Assembly (NCBI GenBank): GCA_945874115.1
Contig: CAMCFD010000036.1
Coordinates: 1-14,879, forward strand
DNA from: Rickettsia typhi
GTDB taxonomy: Bacteria > Pseudomonadota > Alphaproteobacteria > Rickettsiales > UBA1997
Length of the DNA: 14,879 bases
Direction: 5' to 3'
The position numbers and the translations under genes were made by a program. Positions 1 through 6,511 of the stretch are shown one piece after another (the stretch's first letter is position 1; each line of letters opens with the position of its first letter). The notes below the pieces were generated by a model. The model made no database searches. It saw only the letters and a program-made list of their open reading frames with translations, and had not been told where the DNA came from.

Positions 1-101
1 TCACAATCTTAAACCTCCTACATTTTTAAAAATAACCTTGTATTCGCATTTAATTTGCTATAACTTTTTTATAATTTGTATTAATTTTTTCAAAAACCCA
101 A

Positions 102-722
102 ATGCAAAAACAAAATATATTGCCATTATTTTTATTGATTTTAACCGCAATTTTATGGACCATTCTCGCAATATCACCTCTTGACCGCCACGATTGGCTT
201 ATGGAAAACATCTTATTTTTCGTGTTTTCAACCGCCATCATGGCAACATATAAAAAATTTCGCTTCTCGAATTCGTCCTACATTTTAATTGCGATTTTCA
301 TGATTTTACATTTAATCGGCGCCCACTACACCTACGCCAAGGTTCCTTTTGGCTTTTGGATTTCAGATTTATTCAACTTAGAAAGAAATCATTTCGACCG
401 AATAATTCATTTTTCTTTCGGCCTATTTTTGTTTTTCCCCGTCAAAGAATTATTGACTCGATCCCTTAATTTACAAGGATTCTGGAAATATTATTTATCA
501 ATTGACTTCATTTTGTGTTTTAGCGGTTTTTTTGAAATATTGGAATGGATTTTTACGCTAAGAGTAAGCCCCGAGCTTCGCCAAGCTTATTTGGGAATGC
601 AGGGCGACGTTTGGGACGCTCAAAAAGATATGGCGCTGGCATTTCTAGGATCAGTCGCAGGAATGTTGATTTCGTGGGGTTGTGGGTTTTTGAAGCAAAA
701 ATTCACTTCCGATTCGCATTAA
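102..722 (+). CDS. DUF2238 (YjdF-like) integral membrane protein
   Basis: The 206-residue protein has about six hydrophobic segments (roughly residues 7-24, 35-50, 59-75, 100-113, 131-151 and 177-195). It carries the signature of the DUF2238/YjdF family: GAHYTY near 73-78, an NHFDRIIHFSFG stretch at 96-107 and, after an EILEW motif at 145-149, the block QGDVWDAQKDM at 167-177. The conserved His, Asp and Glu residues within membrane segments suggest a polar site in the bilayer, but no biochemical role is established for the family, so I give no function. The ATG at 102 is the first in frame and the encoded length fits the family. There is no Shine-Dalgarno sequence. A TATAAT at 70-75 may be the -10, but no good -35 accompanies it. 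The gene converges on tRNA-Val downstream. Family call is confident; function is unknown. Confidence 0.88.
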   Translation: MQKQNILPLFLLILTAILWTILAISPLDRHDWLMENILFFVFSTAIMATYKKFRFSNSSYILIAIFMILHLIGAHYTYAKVPFGFWISDLFNLERNHFDRIIHFSFGLFLFFPVKELLTRSLNLQGFWKYYLSIDFILCFSGFFEILEWIFTLRVSPELRQAYLGMQGDVWDAQKDMALAFLGSVAGMLISWGCGFLKQKFTSDSH

Positions 723-788
723 TTTCATCGGCACGACCTTGTCAATCAAGAATTTCGAATAGCTGATAAATTGTGAGCCAAATGGAAT

Positions 789-864
789 GGTGAGTGATAG
801 TAGACTCGAACTACCGACCTCTACGATGTCAACGTAGCGCTCTAACCAACTGAGCTAATCACTC
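789..864 (-). tRNA. tRNA-Val (anticodon GAC)
   Basis: Reading the minus strand from 864, the 7-bp acceptor stem GAGTGAT/ATCACTC, the D arm GCTC...GAGC, the anticodon stem CTACG/CGTAG around the loop TTGACAT and the T arm with TTCGAGT all form. The anticodon is GAC, which reads GUC and GUU valine codons. The discriminator A and the CCA end are encoded (789-792). The length of 76 nt is normal. Confidence 0.97.
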
Positions 865-905
865 GATGTTGAATTGCGAAAAATCACAAAACAAATTGAA
901 GGCCG

Positions 906-934
906 ATTATATAAAGCAAAAACGATAATTTCAA
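906..934 (-). promoter_or_regulatory. sigma70-type promoter of tRNA-Val
   Basis: On the minus strand TTGAAA (929-934) is followed after exactly 17 nt by TATAAT (906-911). A start near 899 would give a leader of about 35 nt before the mature tRNA 5' end at 864. This is the best promoter match in the window. Confidence 0.8.
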
Positions 935-1156
935 GCTAAATTTTAAGATTCAGTTTTTGCTAAAATCGAAAAATTATTCGCTAGATTTTATATAATAACA
1001 TTTTTCGCTAAAAATTTTGCGCTCTTTTAAAAAATAAAATTCAGATTTTTTTTAAAAAGTTCGTCGATAAAAGTTTTTCACGCGACAAAATCTCAGATTT
1101 TTGCACCAAATAAAACTTGAAAAACAACAAAAATCGGCTCGTCAAATAAAAATCAC

Positions 1157-1912
1157 TCAAGAAACATCGCCGACCGAAATTTTTTCTACGCCTTGCGAAG
1201 TTCGCAAAATCAAGCATCCGTCATTATCAATTTCATCGAAAATTCCATTTATTTTTCTCTCACCCAAATTTATCGCAATCTCACTTTTCAAGCGCCAAGC
1301 ATCTTCAAGCCATAAATTTTTGATCGGCAAAAAGCCAAAATTTTGCCATTTTTCATAAAAATATTCGAATTTATCAAGAAATCTCTCAAGAAATTCTCTT
1401 GGCGCCAAATTTATGCCAAATTCGGCCAAATTTGAGGCCAAAAACATCGTATTTTGCGGGTTTGAAGCCAAATTCACGCCAACTCCAACCACGACAAAAT
1501 CACAGTTTTTATCGATAATTTTACTTTCGAGCAAAATTCCGGCGATTTTTTTGTCATCAACCAAAATGTCATTTGGCCATTTATTTTTCACTAAATCGAC
1601 GTTTTTAGGGTTTTTTTGCGCCAAAAAAGCCTCTTTTATGGCAAATTTAAGCGAAATTGCCGCAATAAATGAAATTTGCGAAATGCAGTTTACATCACAT
1701 TTTGGGCGCAAAACCAGTGAAAAATAGAGATTTCCCCGCGGCGAAACCCAATCGCGTCCAAGTCGGCCCCGCCCTTTATTTTGCGAATCTGCAGCGATAA
1801 TTTCGCGGTCATTAATCTCACTCAAATCGGCCATTTGAAAAGCTTTGGCGCTAGTGCTATCAAGATTATCAAAGTGGTGAATGACGTAATTCTTATAAAT
1901 ATTATTTTTCAT
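1157..1912 (-). CDS. birA: Biotin--[acetyl-CoA-carboxylase] ligase, monofunctional
   Basis: This 251-residue enzyme activates biotin with ATP to biotinyl-5'-AMP and transfers it to the lysine of biotin carrier domains such as AccB. The catalytic BirA/LplA fold is clear: DSTS at 18-21, the adenylate-binding GRGRLGRDW at 47-55, the NLYFSL strand at 61-66, KWPND at 111-115, the KIAGIL stretch at 122-127 and GVGVN at 143-147. A short C-terminal domain (about 205-251) matches the SH3-like cap. There is no N-terminal winged helix: the catalytic domain starts at once, so this protein should not repress biotin genes as E. coli BirA does. The ATG at 1912 is preceded by AATCAAGT, with no ribosome-binding site. 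It is divergent from trcR across a 155-bp spacer containing two inverted repeats. No biotin synthesis gene is nearby. Confidence 0.93.
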   Translation of the reverse strand: MKNNIYKNYVIHHFDNLDSTSAKAFQMADLSEINDREIIAADSQNKGRGRLGRDWVSPRGNLYFSLVLRPKCDVNCISQISFIAAISLKFAIKEAFLAQKNPKNVDLVKNKWPNDILVDDKKIAGILLESKIIDKNCDFVVVGVGVNLASNPQNTMFLASNLAEFGINLAPREFLERFLDKFEYFYEKWQNFGFLPIKNLWLEDAWRLKSEIAINLGERKINGIFDEIDNDGCLILRTSQGVEKISVGDVS

Positions 1913-1984
1913 ACTTGATTTTAAACAACTTGATTGTATACTTAAATTAAGTCAGCCGCTTTAATCTGCGCAATCGACTTGAAA

Positions 1985-2040
1985 CCAAACAACTAATTGA
2001 TTAGTTTGGCATAAAAAATTAGGTTTATTTTAACCTGATT
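1985..2040. promoter_or_regulatory. two adjacent inverted repeats in the birA/trcR divergent spacer
   Basis: The first repeat pairs CCAAAC (1985-1990) with GTTTGG (2004-2009), with an inner TAAT/ATTA. The second pairs AATTAGGTT (2017-2025) with AACCTGATT (2032-2040), nine base pairs with one G-T pair and a 6-nt loop. They end 27 nt before the trcR ATG. They could be operators for the divergent genes or a structured trcR leader. The sequence alone does not decide between these. Confidence 0.45.
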
Positions 2041-2067
2041 AATATAAGAAAGCTAATATTTTTTAAA

Positions 2068-2646
2068 ATGACAGAGATACATTTACCATTGATGCGCAAG
2101 GCTACTGCGGTGTGGCTGGTTGAGAATACTGCGCTTACTTTCAAGCAAATTGCCGAATTTTGCGGCCTGCACGAACTTGAGGTTCAAGGAATTGCCGATG
2201 GCGACGTGGCTCAAGGCATTATCGGCCAAAGCCCTATTTTTTCAGCGCAACTTAGCGAAGACGAAATTAAAAGATGCGAAAAAGATTCTGAAAGCCGCTT
2301 GGTTATAAATAAAAATTCATTTTCAAGCTCGAAAGAAAACAGCAAAAAAAGTAAATATACGCCAATCGCACGTCGCCAAGACAAACCGGACGGCATAGCT
2401 TATTTATTGAAATATCACCCAGAACTTACCAACGCCAACATCAAAAAACTCATCGGCACAACCGACTCAATGATTGAGTCAATTCGCGACAGAAGCCACT
2501 GGAATATGAAAAATATTAAAGCGCGCGACGTCGTTCTTCTTGGCCTTTGCAGCCAATCGCAATTTAACGATTTGATTGAGCGCACCAAAAACCAAGCTGA
2601 AATTGTTGAAGAAAAACCAAAAAAGAAAAGCAAGAAAAAATCTTAG
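2068..2646 (+). CDS. trcR: DUF1013 cell-cycle transcriptional regulator TrcR
   Basis: The 192-residue protein matches the DUF1013 family along its length. It has the N-terminal helical block starting MTEIHLPLMRKATAVWL, a helix-turn-helix-like stretch around TFKQIAEFCGLHELEVQGIAD (about 24-44) and the acidic segment with QLSEDEIKRCE (about 61-71). After a Ser/Lys-rich linker comes a C-terminal block with RRQDKPDGIAYLLK (about 102-115) and LIGTTDSMIESIRDRSHWN, a second helix-turn-helix-like unit. The tail is lysine-rich. In Caulobacter, TrcR associates with RNA polymerase and influences cell-cycle transcription; transferring that role here is inference from the family. The family is typical of Alphaproteobacteria, which makes this the best lineage marker in the window. 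The start at 2068 follows ATTTTTTAAA with no Shine-Dalgarno sequence. A strong terminator follows the stop. Confidence 0.9.
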   Translation: MTEIHLPLMRKATAVWLVENTALTFKQIAEFCGLHELEVQGIADGDVAQGIIGQSPIFSAQLSEDEIKRCEKDSESRLVINKNSFSSSKENSKKSKYTPIARRQDKPDGIAYLLKYHPELTNANIKKLIGTTDSMIESIRDRSHWNMKNIKARDVVLLGLCSQSQFNDLIERTKNQAEIVEEKPKKKSKKKS

Positions 2647-2660
2647 TTTTACCTTATCAC

Positions 2661-2693
2661 AAAAACCCCCGCCACCACGAGGGGGGATTTTTT
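2661..2693 (+). terminator. rho-independent terminator of trcR
   Basis: CCCCC (2666-2670) pairs with GGGGG in the G run at 2681-2686, flanked by an A run upstream and a T run (2688-2693) downstream, 15 nt after the trcR stop. The GC-rich stem stands out in this AT-rich region. Confidence 0.85.
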
Positions 2694-2713
2694 AGAACAA
2701 AATAAAATTCAAA

Positions 2714-3178
2714 ATGTCTCTAGAAATCGGAAATTTCGCACCAAATTTTTCTCTAAAAAGCAGCTCAGGAAAGACGGTTTCTTTGCCTGACTTAAAGGGG
2801 AAAAACGTCGTTTTATATTTTTATCCAAAAGACGACACTCCGGGTTGCACAATCGAAGCTCAAGATTTTAGCAAAAGAATCGATGATTTTAAAAAGCTAG
2901 ATTGCGTCGTTCTGGGCGTTTCGAAAGATTCGGTGAAAAGTCATTGCAAATTCATCGAAAAATATGATTTGGCCTTCAATTTGCTGGCTGACGAAAGCGG
3001 AAAAACCTGCACAGATTATGATGTAATAAAAGAAAAATCGACATTTGGCAAAAAATATATCGGGATCGAAAGAAGCACTTTTTTGATTGATAAAATCGGA
3101 AAAATTGCTAAAATTTGGCGATCAGTAAGCGTTAAAGGCCACGTAGACGAGGTTTTAGAAGCTTTGAAACAAATTTAA
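2714..3178 (+). CDS. bcp: Thiol peroxidase of the Bcp/PrxQ family
   Basis: This 154-residue cytosolic peroxiredoxin reduces hydrogen peroxide and organic hydroperoxides using thioredoxin-type donors. The AhpC/TSA thioredoxin fold is complete, with the peroxidatic motif YFYPKDDTPGCT, which puts the peroxidatic cysteine at C45. The residue five positions on, where E. coli Bcp has its resolving cysteine, is Q50. C78 in the helix SVKSHCKF is placed like the alternative resolving cysteine of the alpha-3 type PrxQ proteins. C64 and C90 are further cysteines. GIERSTFLIDKIGKI near 116-130 is the usual C-terminal strand. The ATG at 2714 lies 68 nt after the trcR stop, beyond its terminator, so a separate promoter is expected, but I cannot point to one. 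The leader is A/T-rich without a Shine-Dalgarno sequence. Confidence 0.93.
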   Translation: MSLEIGNFAPNFSLKSSSGKTVSLPDLKGKNVVLYFYPKDDTPGCTIEAQDFSKRIDDFKKLDCVVLGVSKDSVKSHCKFIEKYDLAFNLLADESGKTCTDYDVIKEKSTFGKKYIGIERSTFLIDKIGKIAKIWRSVSVKGHVDEVLEALKQI

Positions 3179-3240
3179 TTCGCAAGAAAACCAGATTGCC
3201 AAAGACTTTCTGGCGATGTTTAATTTTCTTAAAAAAACAC

Positions 3241-3268
3241 TTGATTTTTTAAAAGAAAACGCTATAAT
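3241..3268 (+). promoter_or_regulatory. sigma70-type promoter of rplY
   Basis: TTGATT (3241-3246), a 16-nt spacer, and a perfect TATAAT (3263-3268). Transcription would start near 3275, about 33 nt before the rplY ATG at 3308. Confidence 0.7.
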
Positions 3269-3307
3269 TTAGGACCTTATTATATTTTAAACTTAATTTT
3301 AGATAAA

Positions 3308-3988
3308 ATGTCTAGCTTTCAATTAAAGGCTGAAAAAAGAGAAAAACTTGGATCTTTAGAAGCAAGAAGAATTAAAAATTCTGGCAAAATTCCTGCCGTT
3401 ATTTCTTCAAAATCTGGCAATTTAAACATTAGCCTTGATAAAAGAGAATTCGAAACCGAATTAGCAAAAGGCAATATTCAAACTAGAATCGCCGAAATTA
3501 CTGTTGATGGAAAAACCTTCAAAGTTGTTGCAAATCGCGTTGAACTTGACCCAGTTTCTGACCAAGCAATTCACGTTGACTTATTAAATTGCGAAGACGT
3601 TAAAGCTTTAAAAGCTTGGCCAAAAGTTAATTTCACCAACAAAGATAAATCTATTGGCTTGAAAAAAGGCGGCTTTCTAAACGTTATTTTACGCAAAATT
3701 GAAGTTTTGTGCGAAAGCGAAGCTCAAATTCCACAAACAATTGATGTTGATATCGCATCTTTGCAAGTTGGACAAAAAATTAGAAGCTCGCAAATCACTC
3801 TTTCTGCTGGCGTGAAATTCGCGAAAAAAGGTGATTTCTTGATCGCAAGTATTACCGGTCGCGGTAAAGCTGATGATGCGGCTGTTGCTGCTGAAGCTGC
3901 TGCTGGCGCGACTCCGGCTGCTGGTGCGACTCCTGCTGCTGGTGCGAAAGCTCCTGCTGCTGCAAAAAAACCAGAAGCTAAGAAATAA
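3308..3988 (+). CDS. rplY: 50S ribosomal protein L25, long (Ctc/TL5) form
   Basis: The 226-residue protein binds 5S rRNA in the large ribosomal subunit. The N-terminal L25 domain (about 1-93) contains EKREKLGSLEARRIKNSGKIPAVI and ends in the family motif VELDPVSDQAIHVDLL. The C-terminal beta domain (about 94-183) marks the Ctc/TL5 form, with KKGGFLNVILRKIEVLCE and the IDVDIASLQVGQKI region. The last 40 or so residues are a low-complexity Ala/Pro/Lys tail with repeated TPAAGA units, like the variable tails of other alphaproteobacterial L25 proteins; the matching DNA at about 3897-3962 is an imperfect repeat. ATG 3308 fits the family start MSSFQLKAEKRE. It has its own promoter and a strong terminator, so it appears monocistronic. 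The frequent neighbour pth is not beside it. Confidence 0.95.
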   Translation: MSSFQLKAEKREKLGSLEARRIKNSGKIPAVISSKSGNLNISLDKREFETELAKGNIQTRIAEITVDGKTFKVVANRVELDPVSDQAIHVDLLNCEDVKALKAWPKVNFTNKDKSIGLKKGGFLNVILRKIEVLCESEAQIPQTIDVDIASLQVGQKIRSSQITLSAGVKFAKKGDFLIASITGRGKADDAAVAAEAAAGATPAAGATPAAGAKAPAAAKKPEAKK

Positions 3989-4010
3989 TTTATTGTTAGA
4001 AATCGATTTT

Positions 4011-4049
4011 AAAAAAACCGCCCTGACTTTTGTTTGAGGCGGTTTTTTT
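4011..4049 (+). terminator. rho-independent terminator of rplY
   Basis: AAAAAAACCGCC (4011-4022) and GGCGGTTTTTTT (4038-4049) form a perfect 12-bp stem with a 15-nt loop, 23 nt after the rplY stop. The A and T runs on both sides mean it could also stop minus-strand transcripts coming from rnhA. Confidence 0.92.
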
Positions 4050-4069
4050 ATGCGCGTTTTTTGCCTTAT

Positions 4070-4236
4070 AACATTCCCCGTTAAAAATTAGACATTTTTG
4101 AAGATAATTAAAAACCAATGATATTGGCAATATTGGCGGTTTTTATTTGAGATTTTAAACCAAATTTATGAAGCATAAATGGTTAATAATTAGCGGAAAA
4201 TGGGATTACAACATTTCTCACTAATAATTAGACATT
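4070..4236. repeat. imperfect direct and inverted repeat cluster, possible mobile-element remnant
   Basis: Segment 4070-4096 recurs at 4210-4236, exactly 140 bp away, matching at 22 of 27 positions; both end in AATTAGACATT. A third related copy in the opposite orientation lies at about 4186-4209 (AATTAGCGGAAAATGGGATTA), directly abutting the last one. Repeated motifs in both orientations without any ORF resemble the multi-repeat ends of IS elements, perhaps IS21-like, but no transposase remains and the family is a guess. The 170-bp block is not explained by rplY or rnhA. Confidence 0.5.
4110..4144 (-). terminator. possible terminator of rnhA
   Basis: AAAAACC (4110-4116) pairs with GGTTTTT (4138-4144), enclosing a smaller palindrome ATATTGGCAATAT (4121-4133). 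Read on the minus strand it ends in GGTTTTTAATT about 120 nt after the rnhA stop. It is only a moderate candidate and could instead be part of the repeat cluster around it. Confidence 0.35.
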
Positions 4237-4264
4237 GTGGAAAATGTTATTAGAAGAAATTTGA

Positions 4265-4705
4265 TTATTTTCCTTTTTCTTCGATAGCTTTGCGCGCCAA
4301 TTCGTCAGCGATTTCGTTATATTTATCGCCGTTATGTCCCTTGACCCATTTCCAGTCAACTTTATGATTCACGGCTTGCTCGTCAAGCGCTTGCCACAAG
4401 TCGACATTTTTTATTGGCTTTTTATTTGCGCCACGCCAGCCGTTTTTTTTCCAAGAGTGAATCCACTGCGAAATGCCGTTTTGCACATATTTACTGTCGG
4501 TATAAACAATAATTGGAACCGATTTTTTCACCAATTTCAGCGCCTCAATCACAGCTTGCAACTCCATGCGGTTGTTGGTGGTTTCTTGTTCAAAACCCGA
4601 AATTTCTTTTTTGTGGTGTTTATAGAGCAAAATCGCCCCCCAGCCACCCTTTCCCGGATTGCCAGAACAAGCGCCGTCAGTGTAGATTATAATTTCTTCA
4701 CTCAT
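4265..4705 (-). CDS. rnhA: Ribonuclease HI
   Basis: This 146-residue enzyme cuts the RNA strand of RNA-DNA hybrids, removing R-loops and replication primers. All active-site residues are present and fall at the same numbers as in E. coli RNase HI: D10 (in YTDGACSGNPG), E48 (in NNRMEL), D70 (in YTDSKYV), H124 (in VKGHNG) and D134 (in EIADELAR). The basic handle region with WKKNGWRG (about 85-92) is also there, so this is the full type 1 enzyme. Its ATG overlaps the proC stop in the sequence ATGA, so translation is probably coupled to proC. No Shine-Dalgarno sequence is evident within the end of proC. Confidence 0.97.
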   Translation of the reverse strand: MSEEIIIYTDGACSGNPGKGGWGAILLYKHHKKEISGFEQETTNNRMELQAVIEALKLVKKSVPIIVYTDSKYVQNGISQWIHSWKKNGWRGANKKPIKNVDLWQALDEQAVNHKVDWKWVKGHNGDKYNEIADELARKAIEEKGK

Positions 4706-5523
4706 TTATTGCTTAGCTCTTTTGATTTTTTTGCTGCTTTCAAAACTGCTTTCGTGAAAAGTTTTTTAAGCGCATCGTTTTTTTGCAAAACCTCAAGAGC
4801 CGCTTCAGTCGTACCGTTTTTGCTGGTTACAGATTGGCGCAATTGTGAAAAATTTATGCTTGAATTTTGCGACATCATCGAGCTTCCGAAGAATAATTTT
4901 TTGACGAGATTTATCGATTTTTCTTCTTCAATTTCAAGCGATTTAGCAATTTCAAGAAAAATTTCTTGTAAATGAAAAATATATGCAGGCCCCGAGCCGA
5001 AAATTGCCGTAAAATCATCGAATTTTTTTTCATTTTTCAACTCAACAATTTCACCAAAATTTTTGAAGATCGAAATTGCCTTTTCTTTTTCTTCTTCTTT
5101 GAAATTTTTCGAGAAATGATAAGCGAAAACTCCTTCATTTTCAAGAATTGGCAAGTTTGGCATTGTTCTAACTATTTTCACATTTGCGCCAAAAATATTC
5201 TTAAAAAATTGCAGTTTTTTGCCGGCAATAATTGAAATGAAAATTGTGTTTTTTGAGAATTTTTGCGCCTTAAAAAATTCGGTCAAAATTTCTTGCGAAT
5301 CTTGCGGTTTTATGCAAAGAAAAATTATATCAGCAACATAATTTTGCGCCAAATTATTCGCGCTTGAAACAGATTCTACGCCGTTTGGCGCGTCTTTTAA
5401 TTTTGGATCAATGATTTTTATTTGTGATGACTCGGCGCCATTTTTAAGTAAATTCTCGAGCAAAATTAAACCCATTTTGCCGCAACCTAAAAATAAAATT
5501 TTTGACGATTGAATGTTTAGCAT
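4702..5523 (-). CDS. proC: Pyrroline-5-carboxylate reductase
   Basis: The 273-residue enzyme catalyses the last step of proline synthesis, the NAD(P)H-dependent reduction of 1-pyrroline-5-carboxylate, in the cytosol. The N-terminal Rossmann motif LGCGKMG is at 12-18, the CIKPQD loop at 70-75, RTMPNLP at 119-125, the GSGPAY helix start at 176-181 and the C-terminal signature SVTSKNGTTEAAL at 231-243. In most relatives the signature reads VTSPGGTT, so the Lys-Asn pair here is a conspicuous substitution near the active site. Length is normal. The ATG at 5523 follows an A-rich leader. A promoter lies in the 79-bp gap after sdhB. No proA or proB is in the window, so the substrate may come from other genes or from proline/arginine breakdown. 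Confidence 0.93.
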   Translation of the reverse strand: MLNIQSSKILFLGCGKMGLILLENLLKNGAESSQIKIIDPKLKDAPNGVESVSSANNLAQNYVADIIFLCIKPQDSQEILTEFFKAQKFSKNTIFISIIAGKKLQFFKNIFGANVKIVRTMPNLPILENEGVFAYHFSKNFKEEEKEKAISIFKNFGEIVELKNEKKFDDFTAIFGSGPAYIFHLQEIFLEIAKSLEIEEEKSINLVKKLFFGSSMMSQNSSINFSQLRQSVTSKNGTTEAALEVLQKNDALKKLFTKAVLKAAKKSKELSNK

Positions 5524-5553
5524 TTTTGTATTTTTATATTGCTGTCAACACTG

Positions 5554-5582
5554 ATTATAACGCCAATTTTGCTATGTCTCGA
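5554..5582 (-). promoter_or_regulatory. probable promoter of proC-rnhA
   Basis: On the minus strand TCGAGA (5577-5582), a 17-nt spacer and a perfect TATAAT (5554-5559). The start would be near 5547, about 24 nt before the proC ATG. The -35 matches consensus at four of six positions. Confidence 0.5.
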
Positions 5583-5602
5583 TAAAAAAACAGCACCGAA
5601 AA

Positions 5603-6400
5603 TTAGCCTTTTCGATCTGCGATCATTTGCTTGATAGAGCCGATTGCCTTCGCTGGATTTAAGCCTTTCGGACAAACTTGAGCACAATTCATAATTGTAT
5701 GGCAACGATAAAGTTTGAACGGATCTTCAAGTTCGTCAAGCCTTTGTGCAACATTTTCATCGCGAGAATCTGCAATAAAACGATAGGCCTGAAGCAATGT
5801 TGCGGGCCCTAAATATTTGTCGCCATTCCACCAATAACTTGGGCACGACGTCGAACAACATGCGCATAAAATACACTCATATAGACCGTCGAGCTTAGCG
5901 CGGTCTTCTGGCGATTGAAGTCTTTCTTTGTCTGGATTAACAGGATCGCTTGCCTGAATCCACGGCTTTATTGATTTATATTGGTCGTAGAAATGCGTCA
6001 AATCTGGCACCAAGTCTTTAACCACGGGCATGTGTGGCAATGGATAAATTTTTACGGCCGAACTTGAGCAATCAGAAATAGATTTTGTGCAAGCCAAAGT
6101 GTTAGAGCCATCGATGTTCATAGAGCATGATCCACAAATTCCTTCGCGACAAGAGCGGCGAAAAGTTAGTGAGCTGTCATATTCTGACTTGATTTTAATT
6201 AGAGCATCAAGAATCATTGGGCCGCACTCATCAGTGTCAATTTCAAATTTGTCAATATGAGGGTTGGTTTTTGCAGCATCTTCTGGGTCATAGCGATAAA
6301 CCTCAAAAACCTTGACATTCTTGGCTTTAGAACTTGTTTTATAAGTTTTTCCTGCCTTTTTATCAATTTGTGAATTTTTTGGTAAGCTAAATTCTGCCAT
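5603..6400 (-). CDS. sdhB: Succinate dehydrogenase iron-sulfur subunit
   Basis: The 265-residue subunit carries electrons from the FAD of SdhA to ubiquinone in respiratory complex II at the inner membrane. All cluster ligands are present: [2Fe-2S] C84, C89, C92 and C104 (CREGICGSC plus TLAC); [4Fe-4S] C176, C179, C182 and C243; [3Fe-4S] C186, C233 and C239, within CILCACCSTSCP and CHTIMNCAQVCPKG. SYWWN at 189-193 contributes to the quinone site. The N-terminal 30 residues are a hydrophilic, lysine-rich extension common in alphaproteobacterial and mitochondrial forms. The gene stands alone between dxs and proC; sdhC, sdhD and sdhA are not adjacent. The leader from 6401 has no Shine-Dalgarno sequence. 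Confidence 0.97.
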   Translation of the reverse strand: MAEFSLPKNSQIDKKAGKTYKTSSKAKNVKVFEVYRYDPEDAAKTNPHIDKFEIDTDECGPMILDALIKIKSEYDSSLTFRRSCREGICGSCSMNIDGSNTLACTKSISDCSSSAVKIYPLPHMPVVKDLVPDLTHFYDQYKSIKPWIQASDPVNPDKERLQSPEDRAKLDGLYECILCACCSTSCPSYWWNGDKYLGPATLLQAYRFIADSRDENVAQRLDELEDPFKLYRCHTIMNCAQVCPKGLNPAKAIGSIKQMIADRKG

Positions 6401-6440
6401 AATTTTAGTTAAAAAATATTAATTATTTCTATAATTTTTT

Positions 6441-6468
6441 ATTTTACTGATATTTTTAATAAATACAA
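6441..6468 (-). promoter_or_regulatory. possible promoter of sdhB
   Basis: On the minus strand TTGTAT (6463-6468), a 16-nt spacer and TAAAAT (6441-6446), with a predicted start about 34 nt before the sdhB ATG. This lies in the 111-bp gap after dxs. AT richness makes chance matches likely. Confidence 0.35.
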
Positions 6469-6511
6469 GTATAATGTTGTAAAAGCTAGAGACTTATGGA
6501 TTCATCTTGAA

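Noticed and set aside
3210..3256. Terminator after bcp
   Set aside because: Only weak pairing (CCAGA/TCTGG and A/T runs) and it merges with the rplY promoter; not strong enough to list.
4065..4255. CRISPR array
   Set aside because: Only two direct copies with 5 mismatches in 27 and a third in opposite orientation; spacing is not array-like and no cas gene is present.
4334..4975. 213-codon plus-strand ORF opposite rnhA and proC
   Set aside because: It lies antisense to two genes with complete catalytic motifs and its product is Phe-rich low-complexity; a shadow frame.
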